Assembly: GCA_026390595.1 (NCBI GenBank)
Contig: JAPLFQ010000015.1
Span: 1 to 42,023 of the forward strand
Direction of reading: 5' to 3'
Source: Ignavibacteriales bacterium
GTDB lineage: Bacteria > Bacteroidota > Ignavibacteria > UBA10030
DNA: 42,023 nt
The notes under the pieces were generated by a model. It saw nothing but the letters and a program-made list of their open reading frames with translations, ran no database searches and was not told the DNA's origin. Positions 17,714 through 26,700 of this stretch are shown piece by piece. A program made the position numbers and the translations under genes. Position 1 is the first letter of the stretch. Each line of letters opens with the position of its first letter.

Positions 17714-19735
17714 ATGACGCTGCGCCGACGCTATCTCTTGCTTCTGGCTCTCGCTCTTCTCACCGGGATGATATTCCACGCTGCTTTCAGCCAGATCTCG
17801 GTTCGTGACTCCGTGACATACGTGCCCGCCGTCGAACGAGCGTTCCAGAATGCGATGGGGCAGTTCAAGAATCATCGGTACAGGACTGCACTCGAGGCAT
17901 TTCAGGGCATCGTGAGCATGGCGGAAACCACTCATCGGACGAGCGGTGCGTATTTGATGGGGGCCAAATCGCTCTATCATTTGGGAGAGTACGAATTGTC
18001 TGTCTCGCTCCTGAGAAAGTTCTTCAACGAGTTCAAGAAATCAGAATACAGCGACGACGCGGCGTACACACTTGGACTCGATTTGTACCAGTTGGAACAA
18101 TACAGGCAATCCGCAGAAGCATTTCTTACGGCGTGTGAGGCTTCGGGTGATTCTGTGCTGGCGGCCAGGGCCGAACGAATGCTCAGCATCGTCGCCTCTG
18201 CAAACCTCCAGCCGGTGGATGTCCAGCGGCTCCTCGGGGAAGCGAAACACACGCGTGTCGAGGCCCTGCTGACCATACAACTCGCAGACAAGGTGCTCCG
18301 ATCCGGCGATGCGAGTGAAGCGAGGACGCTGCTGAGGGGCGTGCTCGCACTTCCAAAACCGAATCCGTACTTCAGTGAAGCGCAAGCGGCGCTCGAGCGA
18401 ATCGACCGGAGCGGTGTGCTGCGGATTGGCGTGGTGCTGCCGCTGACCTTCAAGTCCGATCAATCGAGCACCCGCGGCGTCGGTCAGGATCTCCTTGACG
18501 GCATACGCGTGGCGGTCGATGAGCACAATGCGGAAGCGATGCCGAAAGTGAATATTGAAGTGCGGGATTCAGAGCGTGACGCGGGCGTAGCGGCGCGCCA
18601 GGTTTCGGAGCTTACCGCGGATGACCAGATCCTGGCCATTGTGGGGCCGGTGTTCAGCAACGAAGTGTTCTCGAGTGCGGGGCTCGCTGCTCGGAAGGGA
18701 ATCCCGCTCATCACGCCGACGGCAACATCGGTCGGCATCGCGGCGATCGGCGAATCGGTGTTTCAGGCGAACCCGGATTTTGTCGCCCGCGGGCGGGCGA
18801 TGGCGCAATATGCCGCTCTGACTCTCGGCGCCCAGCGGTTTGCCGTTCTCGCGTCATCTGATACGGTCAACAAGCTCATCGTAGACGCGTTCGTCCGCGA
18901 GGTGAACGCTCTCGGAGGTCAACTTGTCGCTGTGCAATGGTACGCACCGGGCGAAACAGATCTTCGGGCTGAGCTCGCGGTATTAAGAAAACGGGGAATG
19001 GAATTGACGGAGCCGAAGGTGGTGAACTTTGGAGTCAAGCTTCGTCCGGTCGATCTCAAGAACATGGTCACCTGGGGTGTGCCGCAGCCCGTCCTCGATT
19101 CATTGTCAGCAGTGGGTGGCGTGGTCGACGTCACCGTGTTGTTCGGAGAGGCGGGAGCACGGATTGCCGATTCCATGAAAATCCCGACGCAGCGCGTCAA
19201 GGCGAAGTATGACAGCCTTGCGTATCCTGTCACCGGTATCGACGCATTGTTCGCGTCAATTGCCGGCTCAGAGGAAATCGGAATTGTCGCGTCGCAGCTG
19301 CGGTATTTCAATTTCCAGACTCAGTTGCTCGGAACCGGCAATTGGAACGACCCGACCGAGCTGGATCAGAACCGGCAGTATGCGAACGGGGTGATTTTTG
19401 CCACGGACGCGTATTGGGAAGAGATCGACCAGCAGTACCAGCTGTTTGCACGCGAATTCAAATTGAAGTACTCCAAAGATCCCTCGTTGAACGCTATGAT
19501 CGGATACGACGCGATGAAGTTGCTCCTGCAGGCTGTCCGGCAGGGGGCGATTCGCCGCGAGGATGTTATCGGGGCGTTGAACACCGGGCGCGTGTTCAGG
19601 GGTGTTCATGCAAAGATCAGTTTCAACAAGGGGAGGGTCAATTCCTTTCTGACGTTGATGCAGTTCAAAGGACGGGTCATCAAGAAGGTTGGTGAGATTG
19701 ACGTAAGCCGGAAGGCCATTACCGGCAACGAGTGA
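17714..19735 (+). CDS. TPR plus periplasmic-binding-fold protein with LpoA-like architecture
   Basis: The 673-residue protein has a signal peptide (about 1-27, ..LALLTGMIFHAAFSQ) without a lipobox cysteine. Residues 30-230 are TPR-like helices (YRTALEAFQGIVSM, YELSVSLLRKFFNEFKKSEYSDDAAYTLG). Residues 235-650 form a type I periplasmic-binding fold of the branched-chain amino acid receptor family: LRIGVVLPLTF, GQDLLDGIRVAVDEHN, ILAIVGPVFSNEV, GIPLITPTATS, and YSKDPSLNAMIGYDAMKLL. TPR followed by this fold is the architecture of LpoA, the penicillin-binding protein activator of E. coli. No branched-chain permease genes are near, so a ligand sensor or cell-wall synthase regulator is more likely than a transporter subunit. 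That role is inferred. Confidence 0.8.
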   Translation: MTLRRRYLLLLALALLTGMIFHAAFSQISVRDSVTYVPAVERAFQNAMGQFKNHRYRTALEAFQGIVSMAETTHRTSGAYLMGAKSLYHLGEYELSVSLLRKFFNEFKKSEYSDDAAYTLGLDLYQLEQYRQSAEAFLTACEASGDSVLAARAERMLSIVASANLQPVDVQRLLGEAKHTRVEALLTIQLADKVLRSGDASEARTLLRGVLALPKPNPYFSEAQAALERIDRSGVLRIGVVLPLTFKSDQSSTRGVGQDLLDGIRVAVDEHNAEAMPKVNIEVRDSERDAGVAARQVSELTADDQILAIVGPVFSNEVFSSAGLAARKGIPLITPTATSVGIAAIGESVFQANPDFVARGRAMAQYAALTLGAQRFAVLASSDTVNKLIVDAFVREVNALGGQLVAVQWYAPGETDLRAELAVLRKRGMELTEPKVVNFGVKLRPVDLKNMVTWGVPQPVLDSLSAVGGVVDVTVLFGEAGARIADSMKIPTQRVKAKYDSLAYPVTGIDALFASIAGSEEIGIVASQLRYFNFQTQLLGTGNWNDPTELDQNRQYANGVIFATDAYWEEIDQQYQLFAREFKLKYSKDPSLNAMIGYDAMKLLLQAVRQGAIRREDVIGALNTGRVFRGVHAKISFNKGRVNSFLTLMQFKGRVIKKVGEIDVSRKAITGNE

Positions 19736-19740
19736 GGACC

Positions 19741-20466
19741 ATGAACTCCCGTGACCAGACAGAGCGAGGAGTCTTCGAACCCTCGTACTATCACACGACG
19801 ATCAAGCAATGGCCGTCGGGGGAGCGTCCGCGGGAGAAGCTGTCGAGGCATGGCCCAGCGTCTCTCTCCGAAGCCGAACTCCTCGCAATTCTCCTGCGCT
19901 CGGGCTCAAAGGGCGTAACTGCAGTCGACCTCGCTAAGAAACTCCTGTCTGATCATCGCACGTTGAGAGACCTGGCTCGCATGTCGGTTCTGGATCTCGG
20001 CCGTCTCGGCATCGGCAGGGTCCGGGCCGCGAGCATTGTTGCGGCGTTCGAACTCCTGCGCCGTCTGCCGGCGAGCGACGGAACGGACCGTCCGGTCCTT
20101 CAGGCTCCCGAGGATGTGGCGCGCATTTTCTCGCCGAAGCTCCGAGATCTCCGGCATGAAGAGTTCTGGGCCCTGTTGCTGACAACTTCGAATCATCTGA
20201 TGCGGGAGTTGCGGATCACCAGTGGAACGCTCAACTCGTCGCTTGTGCATCCACGTGAATGTTTCGCCGAAGCCATCACGGAAAAAGCGGCGAGCGTGAT
20301 TTTCGTGCACAATCACCCAAGCGGGAACCATGAACCGAGTCAGGAAGACGTTGCCATTACAAAGCAACTGGCCGAAGCGGGCAAAATTTTGGGAATTCCG
20401 GTCTATGACCATGTCATCATCGGCGGAGCGCAATTCTCAAGTTTCGCTCAACGCGGTCTGTTGTAA
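19741..20466 (+). CDS. radC: RadC family JAB/MPN+ domain protein
   Basis: This 241-residue protein has the full RadC layout: an N-terminal UPF0758 helical part (GERPREKLSRHGPASLSEAELLAILLRSG), a helix-hairpin-helix (LDLGRLGIGRVRAASIVAAFELLRR) and the C-terminal JAB metalloprotease-like domain with FVHNHPSGNHEPSQED (H190, H192, S194, D203). The metal ligands are intact. Despite its name it is not established as a repair gene; its biochemical function is uncertain. The ATG at 19741 is preceded by GAGGA; a GTG at 19732 would overlap the preceding stop. Confidence 0.93.
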   Translation: MNSRDQTERGVFEPSYYHTTIKQWPSGERPREKLSRHGPASLSEAELLAILLRSGSKGVTAVDLAKKLLSDHRTLRDLARMSVLDLGRLGIGRVRAASIVAAFELLRRLPASDGTDRPVLQAPEDVARIFSPKLRDLRHEEFWALLLTTSNHLMRELRITSGTLNSSLVHPRECFAEAITEKAASVIFVHNHPSGNHEPSQEDVAITKQLAEAGKILGIPVYDHVIIGGAQFSSFAQRGLL

Positions 20467-20503
20467 ACGGTTCACTTAAAAACGTTTAACGGGTTACTTT
20501 TTC

Positions 20504-20532
20504 TTGACTTTTAGGGCTTGAATGTGTATCAT
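20504..20532 (+). promoter_or_regulatory. Sigma70-type promoter of the lipoprotein-LysM unit
   Basis: TTGACT (20504-20509) and TATCAT (20527-20532) are separated by 17 bases. Transcription starting near 20539 would give a leader of about 54 bases before the lipoprotein ATG at 20593. Confidence 0.65.
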
Positions 20533-20592
20533 TCTTCAGAGTTCGCTTTGTGAATACCGGACCGTGCAATTGAACACATAGGAGAAGTTCTC

Positions 20593-20853
20593 ATGAAGAA
20601 ATCATATGCTGGTCTATTTGTTGCGGGCGCGATGTTGGCGGTGTTGGCCAGCGGCTGCACGAGTAAACCAAGTGCGGCAGAGCTGAAGCAGTTGGAGGAC
20701 TTGAAGGCCGAGGTGTCATCCCTGCAGCGAGAAATTTCTGCAAAGGAATCGGAGAAGGCCGCGTTAATGAAGGCAATCGCCGACAAGTCAGCTCAGCTGG
20801 CGCAATGTGAAAAAGACAAGGCGCTCGTGCAAGAGCGTTTAAAGGGAATGTAA
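20593..20853 (+). CDS. Small coiled-coil lipoprotein
   Basis: The protein has 86 residues. A signal peptide ends in the lipobox LASGC, making C22 the lipidated first residue of the mature form. The remaining 64 residues are an uninterrupted charged heptad-like helix (AELKQLEDLKAEVSSLQ.., ..SEKAALMKAIADKSAQL) with no globular domain. Size and layout recall Braun's Lpp, but the C-terminus lacks the terminal Arg/Lys-type cross-linking motif of Lpp (it ends LKGM). It is preceded by GGAGAA and has its own promoter, and its partner is the LysM gene 29 bases downstream. Confidence 0.85.
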   Translation: MKKSYAGLFVAGAMLAVLASGCTSKPSAAELKQLEDLKAEVSSLQREISAKESEKAALMKAIADKSAQLAQCEKDKALVQERLKGM

Positions 20854-20869
20854 TCTAAGGCCCATTACC

Positions 20870-20875
20870 AAGGAG
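20870..20875 (+). promoter_or_regulatory. Ribosome-binding site choosing the LysM gene start
   Basis: AAGGAG is seven bases before the ATG at 20883 but only one base before the in-frame ATG at 20877, so 20883 is the likely initiator. Confidence 0.65.
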
Positions 20876-20882
20876 AATGACC

Positions 20883-21659
20883 ATGAAATTTATGAATCGC
20901 GTAGTCCTCGTGGCGGCCTTAGTGCTCTATGTGTGCTCGTACGCCGCTGCACAGGAAATGACTAAAGAAGATTGGCAGAAGCAGATGACCGAGCTCACTG
21001 CCACGCGGAATGCACTCAAGACCAAGTTGACCGCGTTGCAGGCTGACGTTGACAAGCTGAAGAAGGAAGATGCCGACAAGGCTGCCGCCCTCAAGAAGTG
21101 CAATGACGACATCATGGCTCTGGTCGCTGCTGACGCAGCTGCCGAGCGTGCATTCGCTGCAAAACTCGATGAGGTCGATGGAAAGATCAATGAGCTTTCC
21201 CGTCTCTCCAACCAGGATCTGTGGGCCCGCAAGGCTGAGGTTGACGATGTTCAGAAAATGCTTGACGACGCAAAGAAGAACAAGCTGAGTGCGTTGCCGA
21301 AGTTCTACGACCGGATGAAAGAACAGCAGAATCGGCTTGATGCACTCCGCAAGACTCTGGAAGCCGCGCAGATGGCAATGACCTATACCGTTGGCACGTG
21401 GGCGAAAGACAGGGATTGCCTCTGGAACATTGCGAAGAAACCGAAGATCTATGACAATGCATTCATGTGGCCGAAGATCTGGCAGGGAAACAAGGACAAG
21501 ATTAAGAACCCGGATGTGATCAAGAAGGGTCAGGTCCTGAGCATCCCGGCGAAAGCTGATTTGACGAAGGAAGAAAAGTCCGCTGTCCGGTCATACTGGA
21601 ACAAGAAGAAATCAGCCGAAGAACCCGCGGCAAAACCAGCCGCTCCGGCAAAGAAGTAA
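20883..21659 (+). CDS. Exported coiled-coil protein with C-terminal LysM domain
   Basis: This 258-residue protein starts with a signal peptide (MKFMNRVVLVAALVLYVCSYAAAQ). Residues 25-165 form long coiled coils (TATRNALKTKLTALQADVDKL, VDDVQKMLDDAKKN). Residues 175-235 are a LysM-type module (YTVGTWAKDRDCLWNIAKKP, then MWPKIWQGNKDKIKNPDVIKKGQVLSIP), which usually binds peptidoglycan. The tail is Lys/Ala/Pro-rich. Together with the preceding lipoprotein it makes a two-gene envelope unit with its own promoter and terminator, and may link the outer membrane and cell wall. That link is inferred. Confidence 0.88.
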   Translation: MKFMNRVVLVAALVLYVCSYAAAQEMTKEDWQKQMTELTATRNALKTKLTALQADVDKLKKEDADKAAALKKCNDDIMALVAADAAAERAFAAKLDEVDGKINELSRLSNQDLWARKAEVDDVQKMLDDAKKNKLSALPKFYDRMKEQQNRLDALRKTLEAAQMAMTYTVGTWAKDRDCLWNIAKKPKIYDNAFMWPKIWQGNKDKIKNPDVIKKGQVLSIPAKADLTKEEKSAVRSYWNKKKSAEEPAAKPAAPAKK

Positions 21660-21709
21660 GGGAGTACTACTTCCGTCGATTTGTTGAACGCACAAACGTA
21701 TACGTCTTC

Positions 21710-21760
21710 GAAACGCCCTCTCCGCACCGCTGTGCGGGTGTGAGGGCGTTTCGCTTTTTT
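21710..21760 (+). terminator. Strong intrinsic terminator after the LysM gene
   Basis: GAAACGCCCTC (21710-21720) pairs perfectly with GAGGGCGTTTC, with an inner hairpin CCGCAC/GTGCGG, and is followed by GCTTTTTT. It separates the envelope unit from phoH. Confidence 0.9.
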
Positions 21761-21774
21761 GAGGCGGCACACTC

Positions 21775-21780
21775 GGGAGG
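21775..21780 (+). promoter_or_regulatory. Ribosome-binding site supporting the TTG start of phoH
   Basis: GGGAGG stands nine bases before the TTG at 21790. The next in-frame ATG (21829) has no such site and would remove the conserved beginning of the protein. Confidence 0.6.
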
Positions 21781-21789
21781 CATATCGGA

Positions 21790-22818
21790 TTGGCTGAAAG
21801 GAAAGTTCTGCTTGCCGGCGTCGACACCATGCAGCTGCTCGGATTCAACGACGCCAACCTCCAGCTCATAGAGGATCGCTTCGATGCGGCGATTACAGTC
21901 AGGGGCGATCAACTGACGGTGCGGGGTTCGGAGGGGGAAATTGCCAAGGTCGCGAAGATATTCAAAGAACTGATCTACATCCTCAACAAGAACGGAAACC
22001 TCGCTCCCAATGACGTGGACACCGTCATTGACCTCGTCACTGTCAACGGTTCCATTCCTGAAGCGCACCACGAAGGTGCTTCCGAAGATTCCGACTATTC
22101 GATTCTCTACACGAAAGTCGGCATCATCAAACCGCGTACGCCCGGACAGAAAACGTACATCCAGCAGATCAGGAAAAACGATATCGTTTTCGGCATTGGT
22201 CCGGCAGGAACGGGCAAGACCTATCTTGCCGTGGCGATGGCCGTCGCCGCGCTCAAGAACAGGGACGTGACAAAAGTTGTTCTCGCCCGGCCCGCCGTGG
22301 AAGCGGGGGAGAACCTCGGCTTTCTTCCCGGCGATCTCCAGCAGAAGGTCGATCCGTACCTGCGACCGCTCTACGATGCGCTTGATGACATGCTTTCGGC
22401 GGAGAGGTTCCAGAGTTACATGGAGAAGCGCATCATCGAGATCGTGCCGCTCGCCTATATGCGCGGGCGAACCCTGCACAATGCCTTCGTCATCCTCGAC
22501 GAAGCTCAGAACGCGACCGCAATGCAGATGAAAATGTTCCTGACGCGGCTGGGAGCCCACTCACGTGCCGTGATCACGGGGGATGTCACGCAGATTGATC
22601 TTCCGCACACTGCGGTCTCAGGACTCGTCCAGATACAGGATATTCTGAAGTCGATTCAAGGGGTGGGATTCGCGTATTTCGACAGGAATGATGTCGTCCG
22701 GCACCGCCTGGTGAAGGACATCATCGATGCCTATGACCGGTTCGACAAAACGGGTGATGGTACAAAGAAGAATGGCGACCGGACACCCCAGAAGGCCGGG
22801 GAGCAGCGCTTACCGTAG
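21790..22818 (+). CDS. phoH: PhoH-like ATPase
   Basis: This 342-residue protein begins at a TTG codon. The N-terminal KH-like part (10-65: GVDTMQLLGFNDANLQLIED, ITVRGDQLTVRGSEGEI) precedes a P-loop ATPase with GPAGTGKT (137-144), VVLARPAVEAGENLGFLPGD, Walker B FVILDEAQN (233-241) and the sensor-like VITGDVTQIDLP. PhoH proteins are thought to act in RNA metabolism, often beside ybeY; no ybeY follows here. The gene ends head to head with mazG, their stop codons overlapping by nine bases. Confidence 0.93.
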   Translation: MAERKVLLAGVDTMQLLGFNDANLQLIEDRFDAAITVRGDQLTVRGSEGEIAKVAKIFKELIYILNKNGNLAPNDVDTVIDLVTVNGSIPEAHHEGASEDSDYSILYTKVGIIKPRTPGQKTYIQQIRKNDIVFGIGPAGTGKTYLAVAMAVAALKNRDVTKVVLARPAVEAGENLGFLPGDLQQKVDPYLRPLYDALDDMLSAERFQSYMEKRIIEIVPLAYMRGRTLHNAFVILDEAQNATAMQMKMFLTRLGAHSRAVITGDVTQIDLPHTAVSGLVQIQDILKSIQGVGFAYFDRNDVVRHRLVKDIIDAYDRFDKTGDGTKKNGDRTPQKAGEQRLP

Positions 22819-23631
22819 CTGCGATTTCTTTTCCAGTTTCTTCCCTTCATTCCAGATCGCGTCCATTTCCTCCAGCGTGGAGTGTTCCAGCTTCTTCCCG
22901 CGCTTTCGGATTTCTTCCTCGATCCGCTGAAAACGCTTCGTGAATTTCCCGGTCGATTTGCTGAGGGCGCTTTCAGGATTGACCTTCAGGAAGCGCGCGT
23001 AGTTCACAAGGGCAAACATGAGGTCTCCGAATTCCTCTTCCAGGTGATCATGTGAGCGTTTCTTCTCTGCGCCGTGCAGTTCGCCTATCTCCTCGACAAC
23101 TTTTTCCCATACATCTTCTTTCCGTTTCCAGTCGAAGCCGACTTTCGAGGCCTTCTCCTGCAGGCGGTGTGCGCGGAGGAGGGAGGGCATTTTCTTCGGA
23201 ACCCCGTCCATTAGCGACTTCCGTCCTTCAGAGAGTTTGATCTTTTCCCAGTTGTTCAACACATCCTTCGAATCACGGACCTTCGTAGTTCCGAACACGT
23301 GCGGATGACGCCGGATCAGCTTGGCGCTTGATTCAGCGACGACGTTCTCGATCGTGAATGCCGACTCTTCCTCAGCCATGATAGAATGAAGAACCACGTG
23401 CAGGAGCAGGTCCCCGAGCTCAAGCTTCAGGTCGTCAAGGTCCTTGTGGTCGATCGCTTCAACCACTTCGTACGCTTCCTCGATGAGGCTGTGGCGGATG
23501 GATTGGTGCGTCTGTTCGCGGTCCCACGGGCACTCCTTCCGCAGCCTGCGAACAACCTTGACATAATCAGCGAAAAGTGATTCGATGGTCTTTTTCTTCT
23601 TCAAAGGGGCCTCCTTCTTGGGTTGAATCAT
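22810..23631 (-). CDS. mazG: Nucleoside triphosphate pyrophosphohydrolase MazG
   Basis: The 273-residue enzyme hydrolyses NTPs to NMP and pyrophosphate, acting in house-cleaning and in lowering ppGpp stress signals in E. coli. The N-terminal MazG domain shows the hallmark CPWDREQTHQSIRHSLIEEA with EEAYEVVEA and LELGDLLLHVV, giving the E-x-x-E plus E-x-x-D metal site (E51, E52, E55, E71, D74). The second domain has LEEEFGDLMFALVNYARF. Tandem domains match the E. coli form. ATG 23629-23631 was chosen because the family starts near there; the frame is open to 23847, but that extension has no similarity. No clear ribosome-binding site. Confidence 0.93.
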   Translation of the reverse strand: MIQPKKEAPLKKKKTIESLFADYVKVVRRLRKECPWDREQTHQSIRHSLIEEAYEVVEAIDHKDLDDLKLELGDLLLHVVLHSIMAEEESAFTIENVVAESSAKLIRRHPHVFGTTKVRDSKDVLNNWEKIKLSEGRKSLMDGVPKKMPSLLRAHRLQEKASKVGFDWKRKEDVWEKVVEEIGELHGAEKKRSHDHLEEEFGDLMFALVNYARFLKVNPESALSKSTGKFTKRFQRIEEEIRKRGKKLEHSTLEEMDAIWNEGKKLEKKSQLR

Positions 23632-23698
23632 AAGGAAAATGGGGGGGAGAATCAAACGGAGAGATGCCAAAGTGCAAACGTGGGGCAAAACTTGATAG

Positions 23699-23727
23699 TT
23701 GAATTCACCCTGCAAAACGCGTAGATT
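23699..23727 (+). promoter_or_regulatory. Sigma70-type promoter of the restriction-modification gene
   Basis: TTGAAT (23699-23704) and TAGATT (23722-23727) are 17 bases apart. The predicted start near 23734 leaves a 40-base leader before the ATG at 23774. It lies in the divergent gap with mazG. Confidence 0.5.
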
Positions 23728-23773
23728 AATTGGACTCCATGGAGCAACACCGCCACTCCTGCAATCATCGTGA

Positions 23774-26700
23774 ATGAGTATGAGCAACCAGCGATCGGCT
23801 TCAAAGTCCTCGATTGAGAAACTCGTCCGGTTCTTCGAGCAGAACATCTATCAGCTTAAGTCCCCGGCCTTCAACGAGACGCAGGCACGCCAACAACTCA
23901 TTGATCCTTTCTTCGAGGCGCTTGGCTGGGATGTCCACAATCGAAAGATGAATCCACTCTATCTGCAGGATGTGATTCCTGAGGGACGGGTGAAGACGAA
24001 CGTGGGCAAAGAGGTCAAAGAGCAGGAAGTGTTATTTGAAAAGAAAGGCACACTGGGGAAGGCGCACAGAGAATACGCTTCAATTCTTGACTACATAGCG
24101 GAAGACAATTATAAGGCAAGCTGGAAAGAGGCGATCAAGAAGCCGGATTACCGTTTCCGTATCAAAGGGCAGACGAAATTCTTCGTTGAGGCAAAAAAGC
24201 CGTTCGTTGATCTCTCGAAGAGCAACGAGGCAATTTTCCAGGTCAAACGATACGGTTTCTCCGGAAGGGTCCCCGTCTCCATTTTAACGGATTTTGAGCA
24301 ATTCAGGACGTTCGATTGTACGCACAGGCCGCAATTTGATAAACCGAAGCTCGGCGCTATCAAAGAGCTCGATCTCACCTACGGCCAATACCTCGATCAG
24401 TTCGACCAGATCTATGATACGTTTTCGCATGAAGCCATCGAAGGCGGATCGCTTGACACGCTGACACGCAAGCTTCTCCAGAAGAAGACAGGTGACTTCG
24501 CGCTCGATAAGCATTTCCTCGAAGACCTTTCTGCTTGGCGCGAGGAACTGGCCCGGGACATCGCAAAGCACCCGAAAAACCGGCGCCGCCTCACCGACTA
24601 CACTCTGAACGAGTCGGTTCAGAGAATACTCGACCGGATTGTGTTCTTCCGTGTCTGTGAGGACCGTGAGATCGAAGTGGAGAACACACTCCTCGCCATT
24701 CTTCGCCTTTGGCAAAGCAGACCCGGCGTGGCCCTCTATTCACTCCTCAATGACCTCTTCAAACAACGGCGATCACTCTATAATGGCTTGCTGTTCGCCT
24801 CGCACGAATGTGAGGAACTTGAGGTAGGGGACGACGTGCTGCTCAAGATACTCCAGGGCCTCAACTATCCCTTTTCTCCCTACTACTTCAATGAGATCGG
24901 GGTCGAGATTCTTGGCAGTATCTATGAGAAATTCCTCGGCAAGACGATTCATCTCACGCCCAAGACCGTCCGCGTGGAGGAAAAGCCGGAGGTGCGAAAA
25001 GCCGGTGGTGTTTACTACACGCCGCAGTATATCGTGAATTACATTGTTGACAACACCCTGGGCAAGCTGCTCTATGACGATGTGGACGGAAACGGAGGGA
25101 AACGGAAGCTCAAGCTCTCTCCCAAACAGGTTTCGAAACTCAAGATCATTGACATCGCGTGCGGGAGCGGATCGTTTCTTCTTGGTGCATTCCAGAAGCT
25201 GACTGATTATCATTTGGAATGGTACCGCGAACACCCGAAGGAAGTCGAGACAGTTCACAACGTACCCGATGCTTATGGCGACGCCAACGGCAATTTGCGC
25301 CTTTCGTCGCGCAAGAAGCGGGACATACTGCTCAACAACATCTATGGCGTGGACATTGACCGGCAGGCGGTTGAAGTGACGCAGATGTCGCTCTATCTCA
25401 AAGTGCTCGAAGGAGAAAACGCTGAGACGCTCAACCCGCAAATGATGCTCGCACTCAGGGAGGCATACCTTCCATCGCTGGGAAACAACATCAAGTGTGG
25501 AAACTCTTTGATTGGGACAGACATTTCGGCTCAGTCGGATCTTTTTGATACTGAGTCCACTCAGAAGATCAATCCGTTTGATTGGGAAACCGAGTTTTCA
25601 GAAATCATGAAACGAGGAGGATTTGACTGTGTCATAGGCAATCCGCCGTACTTGGCTGGCAGGGAATGGACGGAAGACCTGTGGAATCAACGAGATTACT
25701 TGAAGCAGAGATTCAGTTGTATGACTGATCAGTACGATCTCTATGCTCTGTTCTTGCAGAAAGGCGTCGATCTATTGCACGATGGGGGCTATCTTGGATT
25801 CATCACTCCGACAACCTGGTTGAACAATGACCATTACGAGAGCTTGCGCCGGTGGATTGTTTCCAAGACAGAAGTAGAGAATCTGGCAGACTACCGTGAT
25901 GTCGACGTTTTTCCCAATGCTACCGTCCTGCCAGTGGTATTCGTCGGAACAAGGAAGAAACGACCCGACAAAAAGAAGGTCTGCGTAATCAAGAAGTTCA
26001 GTGATCCCAATGCATATACAACTGCATCGTCTTCGGTGTCGGTGTGGGATGAGTTTCCGAGCTTGATCTTCAATCTTTCTCTCACCGATGCTGATGTTCC
26101 AGTAATGAAGAAGGTTGAGCGGTCTGCAAAACAAATTGGTGAGCTTTGCCAAGTTCGTTTCGGAGTGAAGGTCTATCAACGAGGCAAAGGAAGACCTCCT
26201 CAGACTGGAAAGGAGGCAGAGGTGGGGCTGTTCGAGTCGGATAAGAAGAAGGGAAAAGACTACTTCCCTTATGCTTGGGGAAGACATGTTACAAGTTGGC
26301 ACATTGAAGCGAGGCTTCCTTGGTTGAAATATGGGCCGCACCTCGCTGAACCCCGGGATTTCGATTTATTCACTGGTCCGAGAGTCTTGGTGAGACGGAT
26401 CGTCGGCGAGCGATTGATTGTCGCTCCGACAGAGCAAACGTTGATTGCTGACCAATTGCTACACACGGTGAAACCCAAGACAGGCTTAACCGACATTAGG
26501 TATTTGGCGGCTGTTTTGTGCAGCCAGACCATTGCATACTACTTTCGCAAACGATTTAACCGGACTGAAAAGACCTTCCCTGAGATCCGAGTTGGAGAAC
26601 TGGAACAACTTCCTATGCGTACCATCGATTTCACAAATCCGATTGACAAGAGAGGGTATGACAATCTCGTCGCTTCGGTAAGCAAGATTGTCGAGTTGCA

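Noticed and set aside
17714-19735. Substrate-binding subunit of a branched-chain amino acid transporter
   Set aside because: No LivH/M/G/F-like genes are adjacent, and the TPR fusion is atypical for transporter receptors.
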